Shown: positions 45,907 to 54,776, counted from the stretch's first letter. The stretch: 64,000 bases of DNA from Ketobacter sp. MCCC 1A13808 (GCF_009746715.1 NZ_VRKW01000002.1:434001-498000); one strand, 5' to 3'. Numbers and translations: made by a program. The notes: generated from the letters alone by a model not told the origin.

Positions 45907-46749
45907 TTAACGGCTTGCCAGCTTAAAGGAGGCGGTGACGACTTTCTGATAAATTACCGGCAGGGTACGTTGCATCATATCCAGCACTCTGGCATCAGGC
46001 CCGATCAACACCCGGCGTTTATTGGCAGAGACCGCAGACAATATAACCTTAGCCGCTTGTTCCGCGGTGGTCATAAACAATGCCTCAAAGCTGTCACGCA
46101 TATTTTCAGCGCTGGCCGTGCCGGTCAGATTTTCCATGCTTTTTGTCATCCGCGCATTACGCGCTATGTTGGTTTTAATTCCGCCGGGATGAACACAGGT
46201 CGCCGAGACACCGCAGCTTTCAATATCCAGCTCCTGGCGTAGAGATTCTGTAAAACCACGGACGGCAAATTTTGACATGTTGTAACCACTTTGCGTGGGC
46301 TGGGCAAACAAACCGAATACACTGGAGATGTTGATCACATGACCCTCTTCGCCTGCTTGTTTAATATAAGGCAGGAAGGCTTTAGTGCCCTGTACGACAC
46401 CCCACATATTAACACCGAGAATCCACTCGTAATCTTCATAACCCGTATCTTCTACCGTACCACCCAACGCGACCCCGGCATTATTGAATATAAGATTCAC
46501 CTTACCGTGATCATGCACCACTTCATCGGCCCAGGCATGCATGGCTTTGCGATCCGCAACATCCAGTGTTCGGCTGGTGACCCTGACACCGGCTGCAGAA
46601 ACCATCTGCACCGTTTCCGCCAGCCCTTTCTCGTCGACATCACTTAAGGCCAGATTGCATTTCCGCTTGGCAAGATCGACCGCCAATGCGCGACCGATTC
46701 CTGAAGCAGCACCGGTAATGGCCGCAACTTTGTTTTTATAGGATTTCAT
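45907..46749 (-). CDS. Short-chain dehydrogenase/reductase
   Basis: A 280-residue classical SDR: cofactor motif GAASGIGRAL near residues 14-23, NNAGVALGG, catalytic Ser in INISSVFG and Tyr-x3-Lys in SGYNMSKFAVRG. DVDEK after beta2 points to NAD(H) preference. It should oxidise or reduce a secondary alcohol/ketone. It overlaps the BVMO gene by four bases (ATGA) and shares its promoter: alcohol to ketone by SDR, then ketone to ester by BVMO is the natural reading. AGGAGCT precedes the start inside the BVMO 3' end. Terminator follows. Confidence 0.92.
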   Translation of the reverse strand: MKSYKNKVAAITGAASGIGRALAVDLAKRKCNLALSDVDEKGLAETVQMVSAAGVRVTSRTLDVADRKAMHAWADEVVHDHGKVNLIFNNAGVALGGTVEDTGYEDYEWILGVNMWGVVQGTKAFLPYIKQAGEEGHVINISSVFGLFAQPTQSGYNMSKFAVRGFTESLRQELDIESCGVSATCVHPGGIKTNIARNARMTKSMENLTGTASAENMRDSFEALFMTTAEQAAKVILSAVSANKRRVLIGPDARVLDMMQRTLPVIYQKVVTASFKLASR

Positions 46750-48263
46750 GCAGTAGCTCCTGATTGAATGGCCTGCGGCGCACTGTCATCTCGGTTAGCA
46801 ATATAGGCAGCAGAGTCAAAATGGCGTGTTTGATTGCGGAATTGCCAGGTAAATCCGGGCCAGAGCGTTACATTTTTACCACTCACCGGGTGCAGATACC
46901 AGCTTTGGCAACCCCCATCATTCCATACTGAGCCGGATAATTTGCCTTGTATTTCCGCGTTAAAAGATTTTTGCGCAGCCGGTGCGACATCCACCCAGTT
47001 TACGTCGTTTTTAGCCATGTATTTCATCGCATCCAATACATAGGCCAATTGTGATTCAATCATATACACGATGGAATTGTGGCCCAAGCCGGTATTGGGT
47101 CCAACCAAAAAGAACAGGTTCGGAAATCCCGATACGGTGGTACCTTTATACGCTTCAGGCCCGTCAACCCAGGTATCCACCAGGTCGGTACCGTTGCGTC
47201 CGAAAATCATATCTTTCGGCACCGGATCATTGGCTTTAAAACCGGTTCCGAAAATAATCGCATCCACCTTACGTTCAACACCATCAACCGTAATCACGCT
47301 GTCTTCCGTAATTTCCTGAATACCGGTGGTGATAACATCCACATTAGTTTGATCGAGTGCCGGATAATATTCGTCCGACATCAGTATGCGTTTGCAACCG
47401 ATGGTGTAGTCCGGCGTCACTTTTTTACGCAACTCCGGATCACTGATCTGGTTACGAATATGCTTTAGTGCCCAGCGTTTTGCCAACACCATCAAGCGTG
47501 GATTAACCGCTAAACCCAATACCCGGCTTTCCAACGACCAGTAAATTGAATCTCTTAACAGCCGTTGCGCAGCAGGAAAGCGCTTAAACAACAAACGTTC
47601 TGCCACATTCATGGCGCGGTCCGGTTTAGAAATAATCCAGGGTGGTGTGCGCTGGAACAAGGATACCTTACCGGCGCGACGCTGCAGCTCAGGCACAAAC
47701 TGAATAGCGGAGGCGCCGGTGCCGATCACCGCAACGCTCTTTCCCTGCAATGAATACTGATGATCCCAATCCTGGGAGTGAAACATTTTACCTTTGAACT
47801 TCTCTTTACCGGGGATATTGGGATAGGCCGGTGTGGACAGCCCCCCAGCACCCATCACCAGCATGGTCGCTGTGTATTGCTTGCCGTTCTGATCAGTGAT
47901 TTGCCATATCCCCCGCTGCTCGTTCCAACGGGCGTTATCCACCGCGCAGTTCAGTCTCACGTGAGGCAATACCTGATATTTATCCGCACAATGCTCCAGG
48001 TATTTTTTAATCTCCGGCTGAGGAGCAAACATGCGCGACCAGTTGGGATTGGGCGCAAAGGAAAATGAATACAGATGCGACGGTACGTCACAGGCGCAGC
48101 CGGGGTAATGGTTCACACGCCAAGTGCCACCGATACCGGATTCTTTTTCAAAAACAATGAAGTCGTCGTCGCCTTTCTGTTTTAACTTGATCGCCATACC
48201 CAATCCGGCAAAACCGGACCCGACTATGGCCACTTTGTGATGCTCAACCGTCTGCATGTTCAT
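46746..48263 (-). CDS. Baeyer-Villiger-type flavin monooxygenase
   Basis: A 505-residue class B flavoprotein. GSGFAGLG near 15-22 binds FAD; GTGASAIQF binds NADPH; between them FKGKMFHSQDWD matches the BVMO fingerprint FxGxxxHxxxW(P/D). GGTWRVNHYPGCACDVPSHLY is the conserved active-site entry. Expected reaction: NADPH- and O2-dependent insertion of oxygen into a ketone to give an ester. First gene of a two-gene operon with the SDR, divergent from a TetR gene across two palindromes. The substrate is not known; aliphatic or cyclic ketones are both possible. Confidence 0.93.
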   Translation of the reverse strand: MNMQTVEHHKVAIVGSGFAGLGMAIKLKQKGDDDFIVFEKESGIGGTWRVNHYPGCACDVPSHLYSFSFAPNPNWSRMFAPQPEIKKYLEHCADKYQVLPHVRLNCAVDNARWNEQRGIWQITDQNGKQYTATMLVMGAGGLSTPAYPNIPGKEKFKGKMFHSQDWDHQYSLQGKSVAVIGTGASAIQFVPELQRRAGKVSLFQRTPPWIISKPDRAMNVAERLLFKRFPAAQRLLRDSIYWSLESRVLGLAVNPRLMVLAKRWALKHIRNQISDPELRKKVTPDYTIGCKRILMSDEYYPALDQTNVDVITTGIQEITEDSVITVDGVERKVDAIIFGTGFKANDPVPKDMIFGRNGTDLVDTWVDGPEAYKGTTVSGFPNLFFLVGPNTGLGHNSIVYMIESQLAYVLDAMKYMAKNDVNWVDVAPAAQKSFNAEIQGKLSGSVWNDGGCQSWYLHPVSGKNVTLWPGFTWQFRNQTRHFDSAAYIANRDDSAPQAIQSGATA

Positions 48264-48314
48264 TTTGTCATCCTGCTTTTGAATTATTATTAAGCAAAGT
48301 GCGAGTTGCGTAGC

Positions 48315-48336
48315 AAGGTAGACACTTGTCTACCTT
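48315..48336. promoter_or_regulatory. Perfect palindrome 1 between BVMO and TetR genes
   Basis: Arms AAGGTAGACA and TGTCTACCTT are perfect reverse complements with two bases between, 52 bp before the BVMO start. The form fits a TetR-family dimer site; the divergent FabR-like TetR is the natural candidate. Confidence 0.72.
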
Positions 48337-48344
48337 TGAACCAA

Positions 48345-48364
48345 AAGTATACAGTCGTATACTT
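48345..48364. promoter_or_regulatory. Perfect palindrome 2 between BVMO and TetR genes
   Basis: Arms AAGTATAC and GTATACTT flank four bases. It lies 60 bp before the TetR start and only eight bases from palindrome 1. It contains TATACT, which could be a -10 box, so a bound repressor would block it. The sequence differs from palindrome 1, so two different proteins may bind. Confidence 0.65.
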
Positions 48365-48423
48365 CGCCGTCAATAGGCACTACAATTCGAAACACAAACA
48401 GCCCTATCAGCAGAATTGAAAAC

Positions 48424-49128
48424 ATGAGTCTCCCAAAGAACATCCTGGCAAATGGTAAGCGCTTACTTATGGATGCTGCCCTGACCCTGACCGCATCCAC
48501 CCGCAGCCTGAACGCCCTCAGTTTGCGTGAATTGGCTCGGGAAGCCGGCTTGAACCCAAATACCTTTTACCGGCATTTCAAGGACTTTGATGAGCTTGGC
48601 CTGGCCATCATCAATGAGATGAGTTCAGAAATTCGCGAACCGTTACGCCAGTTACGCCGCCAGGCAGCCGAATCCGTGGTACCCGCAGGCACCGAGCAGG
48701 AATCCTGGGAACAGAACCCACAACTGAATCTGGCAAAATCCAGACTGGTGAATACGCAAACGGTTCGCCTGTTCTTCGATTACGTCGCCACCAATCCAAA
48801 TGCATTCATTCTGGGCGTTAGGGAGCTGCATGGCGCGTCGCCGGTGTTACGCAAGGCGCTGCGGCAGGTAATGCAGGATTTTGCGCGGGATATGGCAGAA
48901 GACATTGAAGCGCTGGGTTTGATGCCAGCGGTGGAAAACAGCGTGCTGCTTTCCATTGCGGAAACGATTTCACGGGAAATGTTCCAGCTGTCGATGGATT
49001 ACATCGAGCAACCGGAACGACGGGAGGAGATCTGCCGCAAAGCAGAACAAACCATTATTATGCTGTCCCTGGGTAGCGCCCTGTTACAAGGCTATAGCCC
49101 GCTTATGACGAAAGCCCTGTCCGACTAG
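48424..49128 (+). CDS. TetR-family regulator, FabR-like
   Basis: A 234-residue regulator. The helix-turn-helix NALSLRELAREAGLNPNTFY with RHFKDFDELGLAIINEMSSE strongly resembles FabR (in E. coli: SLREVAREAG, FYRHFRDVDELGL), a repressor of unsaturated fatty acid synthesis that senses acyl chains. The C-terminal part has the FabR-like NPNAFILGVRELHGASPVLRK. It is divergent from the BVMO-SDR operon and likely represses it, responding to an acyl-CoA or acyl-ACP (inference). I do not assign fabR because the target appears different. Confidence 0.9.
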   Translation: MSLPKNILANGKRLLMDAALTLTASTRSLNALSLRELAREAGLNPNTFYRHFKDFDELGLAIINEMSSEIREPLRQLRRQAAESVVPAGTEQESWEQNPQLNLAKSRLVNTQTVRLFFDYVATNPNAFILGVRELHGASPVLRKALRQVMQDFARDMAEDIEALGLMPAVENSVLLSIAETISREMFQLSMDYIEQPERREEICRKAEQTIIMLSLGSALLQGYSPLMTKALSD

Positions 49129-49131
49129 CCT

Positions 49132-49908
49132 CTATCGCGTACCCCGCAATATTACCTGACTAACCCGTTCCGGGTTATCCCACATGGGCACGTGCCCACA
49201 GAAAGGTAAGCGCACCCAAAACGTGTTTGCGGGCGCTCTCGACTTATCCCGCGTGAATGCGGGAAATACGAAATCCAGGTCACCAAAGGCAATAGTACAA
49301 GGCACTGTAACGCGGCTGGCGCCCGCAAAAGGGGGTCTGAAAGCGTCGAAAACGGGATCGAAATGGCGGGACTCCGCAAACATGCGTGCAGAGCGTACCG
49401 CATCATCGACCGGCATTTTCCAGCCCTGCGCCGCGACTGCACCGGACATGATAAGGGTGCGCCCTAAGGCATTGTGTAACACCCGCTCCACCAGATCGGG
49501 CATTGCGTTGGTCGCTTTTCGCATCAGGTTGAACAGGGGCTCCAAGTGCGCAGGCCCTGTCTTTTTCCACAAACCCGCTGGCGAAATACACACAATACTG
49601 CGCGCCAGCCCCATTGAAGCTGCTTCGAGCGCAATGCGCCCTCCTAACGAATTGCCGACCAAATCCACGGGCTCTTTAATGCCCATTTCCTGCAGGCTTT
49701 GGCTCAGGCTGGCCGCCATTTCAGCCGCCCCCGGCTTACCTGTTTCAAGGCCGGGCGTGAGACCAAACCCGGGAATATCGAACGCAATTACCCTGCGCTC
49801 CACTGCTAAACGATCCATCACGGGTAGCCATGCGTCGCTATTCATGCCGATTCCATGCAGCAATACCAAGGGGCGTCCCTGCCCTTTTTCAATGTGATGC
49901 CAAATCAT
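49132..49908 (-). CDS. Alpha/beta hydrolase
   Basis: A 258-residue single-domain hydrolase. Oxyanion region LLHGIGMNSDAW, nucleophile elbow GNSLGG, a plausible acid in DLDFVF and the catalytic His in CGHVPMWDNPE. No signal peptide. Placed next to the BVMO operon, it could hydrolyse the ester formed by the monooxygenase, completing a ketone-to-acid-plus-alcohol route, but it is transcribed separately (inference). It converges with the TetR gene with only three bases between the stops. GAGAGGG precedes its start. Confidence 0.9.
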   Translation of the reverse strand: MIWHHIEKGQGRPLVLLHGIGMNSDAWLPVMDRLAVERRVIAFDIPGFGLTPGLETGKPGAAEMAASLSQSLQEMGIKEPVDLVGNSLGGRIALEAASMGLARSIVCISPAGLWKKTGPAHLEPLFNLMRKATNAMPDLVERVLHNALGRTLIMSGAVAAQGWKMPVDDAVRSARMFAESRHFDPVFDAFRPPFAGASRVTVPCTIAFGDLDFVFPAFTRDKSRAPANTFWVRLPFCGHVPMWDNPERVSQVILRGTR

Positions 49909-50168
49909 ACTGCCCTCTCAGTGCGTTGAGTTGTGTAGTTATCTGCTTGCCTTATTAGCTATTTGTTATTGAGTTACGCGCTTTGTTATTTTTTTAATTC
50001 ATTTGACTTAATTATGAATCGGCTAAATTTTAACACACTACGACAGGCTGTTCGATAGTGCAGATTAGGCAACGGATTATTGATCTATAAGGATATTAAA
50101 AACAGAAGAGTGCGTCCGGCACAGGACGCCGTCCGATATGGCAGGTAACGACATTCAACTGCGAGAAC

Positions 50169-51014
50169 TTAAACTCGCTCTGGCTCCAGCTCGCGCAAGG
50201 TGTGCGCAGCCAACTCTGGAGAACCTTCGGAATGGGGGTGATAGTTCCAACGGAAATATCGCAGAAAAGCTTTAAACAAAAGCCCCAGACCAGGCAGATA
50301 CCCGAGTTTGGCAGCCCGCCGGTAGGCTTTAAAACCGTAGCGCTGCGGCCCTGACTTGTCCTGACTGATAAATACTTGGGTGCCGCGCTTCCAGGTCAGC
50401 AGAATCAAGAACATGACCGGAACCGTCATCAGTATCCGCAATACATTACTACCACCGATGGCGACGTAAACATCGTGAGCAACAGTACGGTGCTCAACTT
50501 CTTCAGCTCCGTGCCACTTAAGCAGGTCCACCATTTGCTGATTCGCGCCTAACGCTTCCAGCTCAGTATTGTTGATCATCCAAGTGCCCAGAACACAAGT
50601 CACGTGCTCCACTGCTGCCACAATACTCAGCCGGAAACGCAACCAGCGTAAAGCTTGCTTGCCGGTTACTTCAAAGCGACCGAACACTTTTTCCCCCAAC
50701 AGCCGCCCAAAGATACCGTTAAGGCGCGCTTTAGACTCAGAAAAATCCCACCCATTCGCTTCATAAACCGCTAATGCATCACGGTGGCCGCGCGCATGGG
50801 CTCCCTCCTGACCGATAAAGCCTTTCACCTGCGTTCGCAGTGCTTCGTCTTTGATATGGGGCAAAGTGAGGTTGAATATTCGGCAAAACCAAAGCTCTCC
50901 CGGCGGCAACACCAGGTGAGTCACGTTAAGCGCATAACTGGAGAATTTTTCCCCGGGAATCCAGATCAGCTCCGGACTACTCCAATCGGCATTAAAAGAT
51001 CGCACGGTAAGCAT
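50169..51014 (-). CDS. PF10118 metal-dependent hydrolase-like protein, second copy
   Basis: A 281-residue PF10118 member. Metal-ligand helices: GQEGAHARGHRDAL, VAAVEHVTCVLG and HGAEEVEHRTVAHDVY, again the EH/ExxH ferritin-like pattern, plus a hydrophobic helix (ILMTVPVMFLILLTW) that may contact the membrane. A GTG three codons upstream is in frame, but AAAGG eight bases before the ATG at 51014 sets the start. Clearly diverged from the copy at 42902-43795. Its promoter region holds a perfect 19-bp inverted repeat. Confidence 0.85.
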   Translation of the reverse strand: MLTVRSFNADWSSPELIWIPGEKFSSYALNVTHLVLPPGELWFCRIFNLTLPHIKDEALRTQVKGFIGQEGAHARGHRDALAVYEANGWDFSESKARLNGIFGRLLGEKVFGRFEVTGKQALRWLRFRLSIVAAVEHVTCVLGTWMINNTELEALGANQQMVDLLKWHGAEEVEHRTVAHDVYVAIGGSNVLRILMTVPVMFLILLTWKRGTQVFISQDKSGPQRYGFKAYRRAAKLGYLPGLGLLFKAFLRYFRWNYHPHSEGSPELAAHTLRELEPERV

Positions 51015-51044
51015 ACTATCCACCTTTGTATTTGTTTTACTGGT

Positions 51045-51090
51045 GATTAACGGCCATCTGAAAACAGATGATTTCAGATGGCCGTTAATC
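51045..51090. repeat. Perfect 19-bp inverted repeat upstream of the second PF10118 gene
   Basis: GATTAACGGCCATCTGAAA at 51045-51063 and its exact reverse complement at 51072-51090 are separated by eight bases. In RNA it would form a very stable hairpin. No T-run follows on either strand, so it is not a standard terminator. It lies 31 bp upstream of the PF10118 start, so it may be a strong operator or a 5' leader structure. Confidence 0.75.
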
Positions 51091-51332
51091 TAAGGTGATC
51101 TATCTTTCCCGCCAATGTACGGTTAGGCTAAATTGTGGGTTATGGCCAATTCAATGCGATTAATGTCCTTTAAATGCTACTGCATGGCCTAATCCAACTA
51201 TTAATAGCACTAATCGTCGCATCAAAAAGCGGAAATCTATTCCATTACGTTATAAACAACTCGTTAACCGCACCACAACCCGCACTCAATTGTTGATATA
51301 ATTTTCACAGTCTTCTTTGATGTAACAAGCCA
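51091..51332. promoter_or_regulatory. Intergenic region with extended -10 promoter candidate for the GGDEF gene
   Basis: TGATATAAT at 51294-51302 is an extended -10 box (TGnTATAAT) about 30 bp before the diguanylate cyclase start. No good -35 match is seen 17 bp upstream, as expected for this promoter type. The rest of the interval contains no gene I can support. Confidence 0.45.
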
Positions 51333-52523
51333 ATGCCGGAGTTTAACCAAGACCTTCAAAAGTATAATCGCCAACTCAAGAAAGGTTTTAACGGGTTACG
51401 TTTTAATGCCGGCCTGGAAGCGGAGTTCCGTACTTTTTTCTATGCACGCAACGTAGTAAAGCAACGCGGCGCCATTATTGTCGGTATTATCTTACTACTG
51501 GGGCTAGTTCCGATCGATCTGCGCCTGATCGACGGCGAAGCAGCTCATTTTTATCTATTGATTAGGGTATGGATCACGGTCCCCCTTTTGCTGGTGGCAC
51601 TGGCATTTACTTTCCGCACCTCTCAGCAACATTACTTTTCCCTATTCAGTTTTTTCATCATTATCTTCATCGGAATCACGACCAATATACAAGTGGTCTA
51701 TACCATGGGGTTAGGCCAGTTTGCTGCTTATGAAGGCTTAATGCTGATTATAATGGTGGCGTTTTTTCTGGGCGGTATGCTATTTAGACAGTCACTGGCC
51801 TGCATTATCATCATCAGTCTCAGTTACCTGATAATGAGCGAACTCTACCTGAGCACGTCTAGCTACAGCTTTCACCGTTACTATTTTCTGTTTGCCACCT
51901 GCCTGATTGGCGGTGTCAGTGCCTATACCCTTGAGTATCAGCTTCGAATCAGCTATCTGCAACGCGGCGCTTTGCGCAGCCTGGCAAAAACCGATCCACT
52001 GACCGGTCTGTATAACCGTGGCGCCATTGCTGACAAGTTAAATCACCTTGTTGAATACGGCCACCGTGAACAAAAACCCATTACGTTGTTGATGATTGAT
52101 GTGGATTACTTTAAGAATTACAACGACTGCTATGGACATATCCAGGGGGATACGTGCCTGGTCAGCGTTGCCCAGGCCCTCATCAAAAACTGTAAGCGGC
52201 CGCTGGACTTCGCCGGTCGCTACGGCGGCGAGGAGTTCCTGATCATGTGGTTTGACGCGCAACCGAATGAAGCCAAAACCTTTGCAGAAAAAACCAAAGC
52301 CACCCTGGATAGACTGAATATACCTCACGCAAACTCGGAGGTTGCCACTCATGTCACTATATCCGGCGGCATGATAACCGGTGTGCCCGATCGTCCGGAT
52401 ATACAGGCGGCGATTCTGCATCAGGCCGACCAATGCCTTTACCGCGCAAAAGAAAGTGGAAGAAACCGCATTATTATTCAAGAGGTTGGCGAGGATCACA
52501 GTATTTCTTCAGTGGTCAAATAG
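51333..52523 (+). CDS. Membrane diguanylate cyclase (GGDEF)
   Basis: A 396-residue protein. Six hydrophobic segments span about residues 48-200, a membrane sensor without a large periplasmic domain. GGDEF lies about 212-385 with an intact YGGEEF. TDPLTGLYNRG starts the domain and DVDYFKNYND is the metal-binding part. The RxxD inhibitory site is not obvious. It should make c-di-GMP. Followed in the same direction, after 162 bp, by a second cyclase. The ribosome-binding site is weak. Confidence 0.93.
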   Translation: MPEFNQDLQKYNRQLKKGFNGLRFNAGLEAEFRTFFYARNVVKQRGAIIVGIILLLGLVPIDLRLIDGEAAHFYLLIRVWITVPLLLVALAFTFRTSQQHYFSLFSFFIIIFIGITTNIQVVYTMGLGQFAAYEGLMLIIMVAFFLGGMLFRQSLACIIIISLSYLIMSELYLSTSSYSFHRYYFLFATCLIGGVSAYTLEYQLRISYLQRGALRSLAKTDPLTGLYNRGAIADKLNHLVEYGHREQKPITLLMIDVDYFKNYNDCYGHIQGDTCLVSVAQALIKNCKRPLDFAGRYGGEEFLIMWFDAQPNEAKTFAEKTKATLDRLNIPHANSEVATHVTISGGMITGVPDRPDIQAAILHQADQCLYRAKESGRNRIIIQEVGEDHSISSVVK

Positions 52524-52685
52524 AGCCCTTGCCGTTCGCTTCCCAAGACTAACCTATTGTAACGACTTACGTTCATGCGTTCTCTTTTGTCAACAAATGC
52601 ATTTATAGAACTATCCCTCTGACAACGGTCTACACTTTAAATAATACCCCGATTTGCCGGTCTCCTAAGCTAGTAGGCACTCGTA

Positions 52686-54695
52686 TTGAACGTACTATTT
52701 ATTAGTAGTAAGCGCGTATTCAGCGCTTGGATCATTATACTGTTCACGTCTGTGTTCGGACTGAATAGTCCTTTGGCCTGGGCGGAGCCCATACTGCCCC
52801 TCACGGCAACAACCGATCACCTCAACCTGATGCCGTACCTATCCGTACTCCCTGATCCCCGGCATGATTATTCTATTGAGGAAATCACACGAACCCAGAA
52901 TCAGATTCCATGGCAAGCCAGTAAACACGGTAACGACAACATTAATTTTGGATACACTAGTGATGTGTATTGGTTTCGCTTAAAAATTCACAACACAACC
53001 ACCGAAAAACAGCATACCAATATTGAAATCGGCTATCCGGTGCTGGATTACCTGGATGTGTTTATTGATCACCCCAACCAGGAAATTCAACTACTGGAGC
53101 TAGGCGACAAACGCGCATTCAACGATCGCCCGGTCTCCCATCGCAACTTTATCGTGCCATTGGATCAGGGCCCGGAGGAGCTGGTCACTCTCTATTTCAG
53201 AGTCGAAACCACCAGCTCGATGCAGGTGCCGATTCAGCTGTGGCGGGATAAAACGTTATTACAAAGTGCGCAATCCGATATGCTCGGACTGGGGCTGTAT
53301 TTCGGCACCATGGGGGTTATGGTGTTGTACAACCTATTTGTCTTTTTCTCGGTACGCGAATCCAATTACTTATACTACGTTTGCTATGTGGCCAGCATTG
53401 CGCTGTTCTTTGCCAGCCTGAGTGGCGTGTCTTTCCAGTATCTGTGGCCGGAAAACACCTGGTGGAACGACCAAAGCATTGTCTTTTTCCTCGCCTGCGT
53501 GGTGATGTTCGCTGCCATGTTCACCATTCGATTTTTGCGCATCAGGGAAACCTTCCCCCGCCTGCAGCACCTTGCCAATATGGTTGTTTTTGTCAGCATA
53601 CTCATCACCGCAGCCACTATTTTAGCCAGCTACTCCACCATGATCGCCGTGGTGATTGCGTGGGCCGTATTCGGTATTTCCCTGGCCATCAGCTTCGGTG
53701 TGTACCGCTGGATGGCCGGCGACTCCTCGGCAAAATACTATTGCATATCCTGGTTTACCTTACTCATCGGCGGCGTTATTCTGGCTCTTAATAAATTTGA
53801 TGTGCTGCCGCGTAACTTTCTGACCGAGCATGCAACCCAGTTTGGATCCGCCTTCGAAGTGATTCTGCTTTCTTTCGCATTGGCAGACCGCCTGAATGTT
53901 GAAAAGCGCCGCCGTTTTGAAGCGCAACTCAGTGCGCTGGAAAACGAGCGTGTAGCACGCCTGGCACAAGCGGAGGCCTTGCAACAGGAAAAAAACGCGC
54001 GGCGTGCGCAGGAGCAGGCCCTGATTCACGAACGGGATGCCCGGCACGCTCAAGCGGAAGCATTGGAATTCCAACGACAAGCGACCGAGACCCTCGAATA
54101 CAAAGTACGGGAACGCACCCAGGAGCTGGAGGTGGCCAATCAGCGTTTGGAGGAGCTGACCTATACCGATGGTTTAACCGGTATCCGCAACCGGCGCTAT
54201 CTAAATCGCGCACTGGAGCGGGAATTCACTCGCTCACGGCGGGAAAAGCTGCCATTAGCGGCGATTATTGTCGATATTGATCACTTCAAACAATTCAACG
54301 ATACCCACGGCCATTTGGCCGGCGATGACTGCCTGCGCATAATAGCCAAAGCTATTGAGAGTTGTGCATTACGGGAAAACGACGTGGTCGCCCGTTACGG
54401 GGGCGAAGAGTTCATGGTTCTGTTACCCAACACCGACGAAGCCGGTGTGATGCTGGTAGCGGAACAGATCCGCATTGACATCAAAAACGTTCAATTTGAT
54501 ATTGATTCAACACCGGTAACGGTGACCGCTAGCCTGGGCGCCACAGCCTGCATTCCGGGGCAGACACACAACATCGAAAGCTTTATCACCGCTGCAGATG
54601 AGGCACTGTATATATCGAAAAAGAGCGGTCGCAACCAAATCAAATTCCGTGCTCCCGAGCTCGCCTCCCCCGGATCATTGCGCTCAAACGGTTAA
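52686..54695 (+). CDS. 7TM-DISM diguanylate cyclase with coiled-coil repeat linker
   Basis: A 669-residue protein: signal peptide about 1-33, periplasmic DISMED2 domain about 45-180, seven membrane segments about 195-410, an unusual coiled-coil linker about 410-490, and GGDEF about 500-660 with intact YGGEEF. The linker includes three consecutive 14-residue repeats (residues 424-465). The sensor half matches the family of the protein encoded at 27019, but that one has lost GGDEF and keeps EAL: an opposing pair. The start appears to be TTG; no ATG or GTG suits the signal peptide. Confidence 0.92.
   Translation: MNVLFISSKRVFSAWIIILFTSVFGLNSPLAWAEPILPLTATTDHLNLMPYLSVLPDPRHDYSIEEITRTQNQIPWQASKHGNDNINFGYTSDVYWFRLKIHNTTTEKQHTNIEIGYPVLDYLDVFIDHPNQEIQLLELGDKRAFNDRPVSHRNFIVPLDQGPEELVTLYFRVETTSSMQVPIQLWRDKTLLQSAQSDMLGLGLYFGTMGVMVLYNLFVFFSVRESNYLYYVCYVASIALFFASLSGVSFQYLWPENTWWNDQSIVFFLACVVMFAAMFTIRFLRIRETFPRLQHLANMVVFVSILITAATILASYSTMIAVVIAWAVFGISLAISFGVYRWMAGDSSAKYYCISWFTLLIGGVILALNKFDVLPRNFLTEHATQFGSAFEVILLSFALADRLNVEKRRRFEAQLSALENERVARLAQAEALQQEKNARRAQEQALIHERDARHAQAEALEFQRQATETLEYKVRERTQELEVANQRLEELTYTDGLTGIRNRRYLNRALEREFTRSRREKLPLAAIIVDIDHFKQFNDTHGHLAGDDCLRIIAKAIESCALRENDVVARYGGEEFMVLLPNTDEAGVMLVAEQIRIDIKNVQFDIDSTPVTVTASLGATACIPGQTHNIESFITAADEALYISKKSGRNQIKFRAPELASPGSLRSNG
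53955..54080 (+). repeat. Three tandem 42-bp coding repeats in the coiled-coil linker
   Basis: Three back-to-back 14-codon units encode ARLAQAEALQQEKN, ARRAQEQALIHERD and ARHAQAEALEFQRQ. The consensus ARxAQxxAL and exact 14-residue period equal two heptads, so each unit adds two heptads to the signalling helix. The DNA copies have diverged. Confidence 0.85.
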
Positions 54696-54762
54696 CAAGC
54701 GCCTTCCCCCATCCCAGATCTTGACCCATTTCGCCCATCGTGGTTAACTGGCCTCAAAGAAA

Positions 54763-54776
54763 TGAATCCGGATTCA
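54763..54776. promoter_or_regulatory. Palindrome over the TetR-aidB ribosome-binding region
   Basis: TGAATCCGGATTCA is a perfect 14-bp palindrome; with three more bases each side it stays symmetric with one mismatch. It ends five bases before the TetR start codon, so a bound dimer would block transcription of the TetR-acyl-CoA dehydrogenase-thioesterase operon. Autorepression is likely. Confidence 0.68.

Noticed and set aside
49184-49897. Long plus-strand frame over the alpha/beta hydrolase
   Set aside because: The minus-strand frame has catalytic motifs; the plus-strand translation is Arg/Pro/Ser-rich without any domain.
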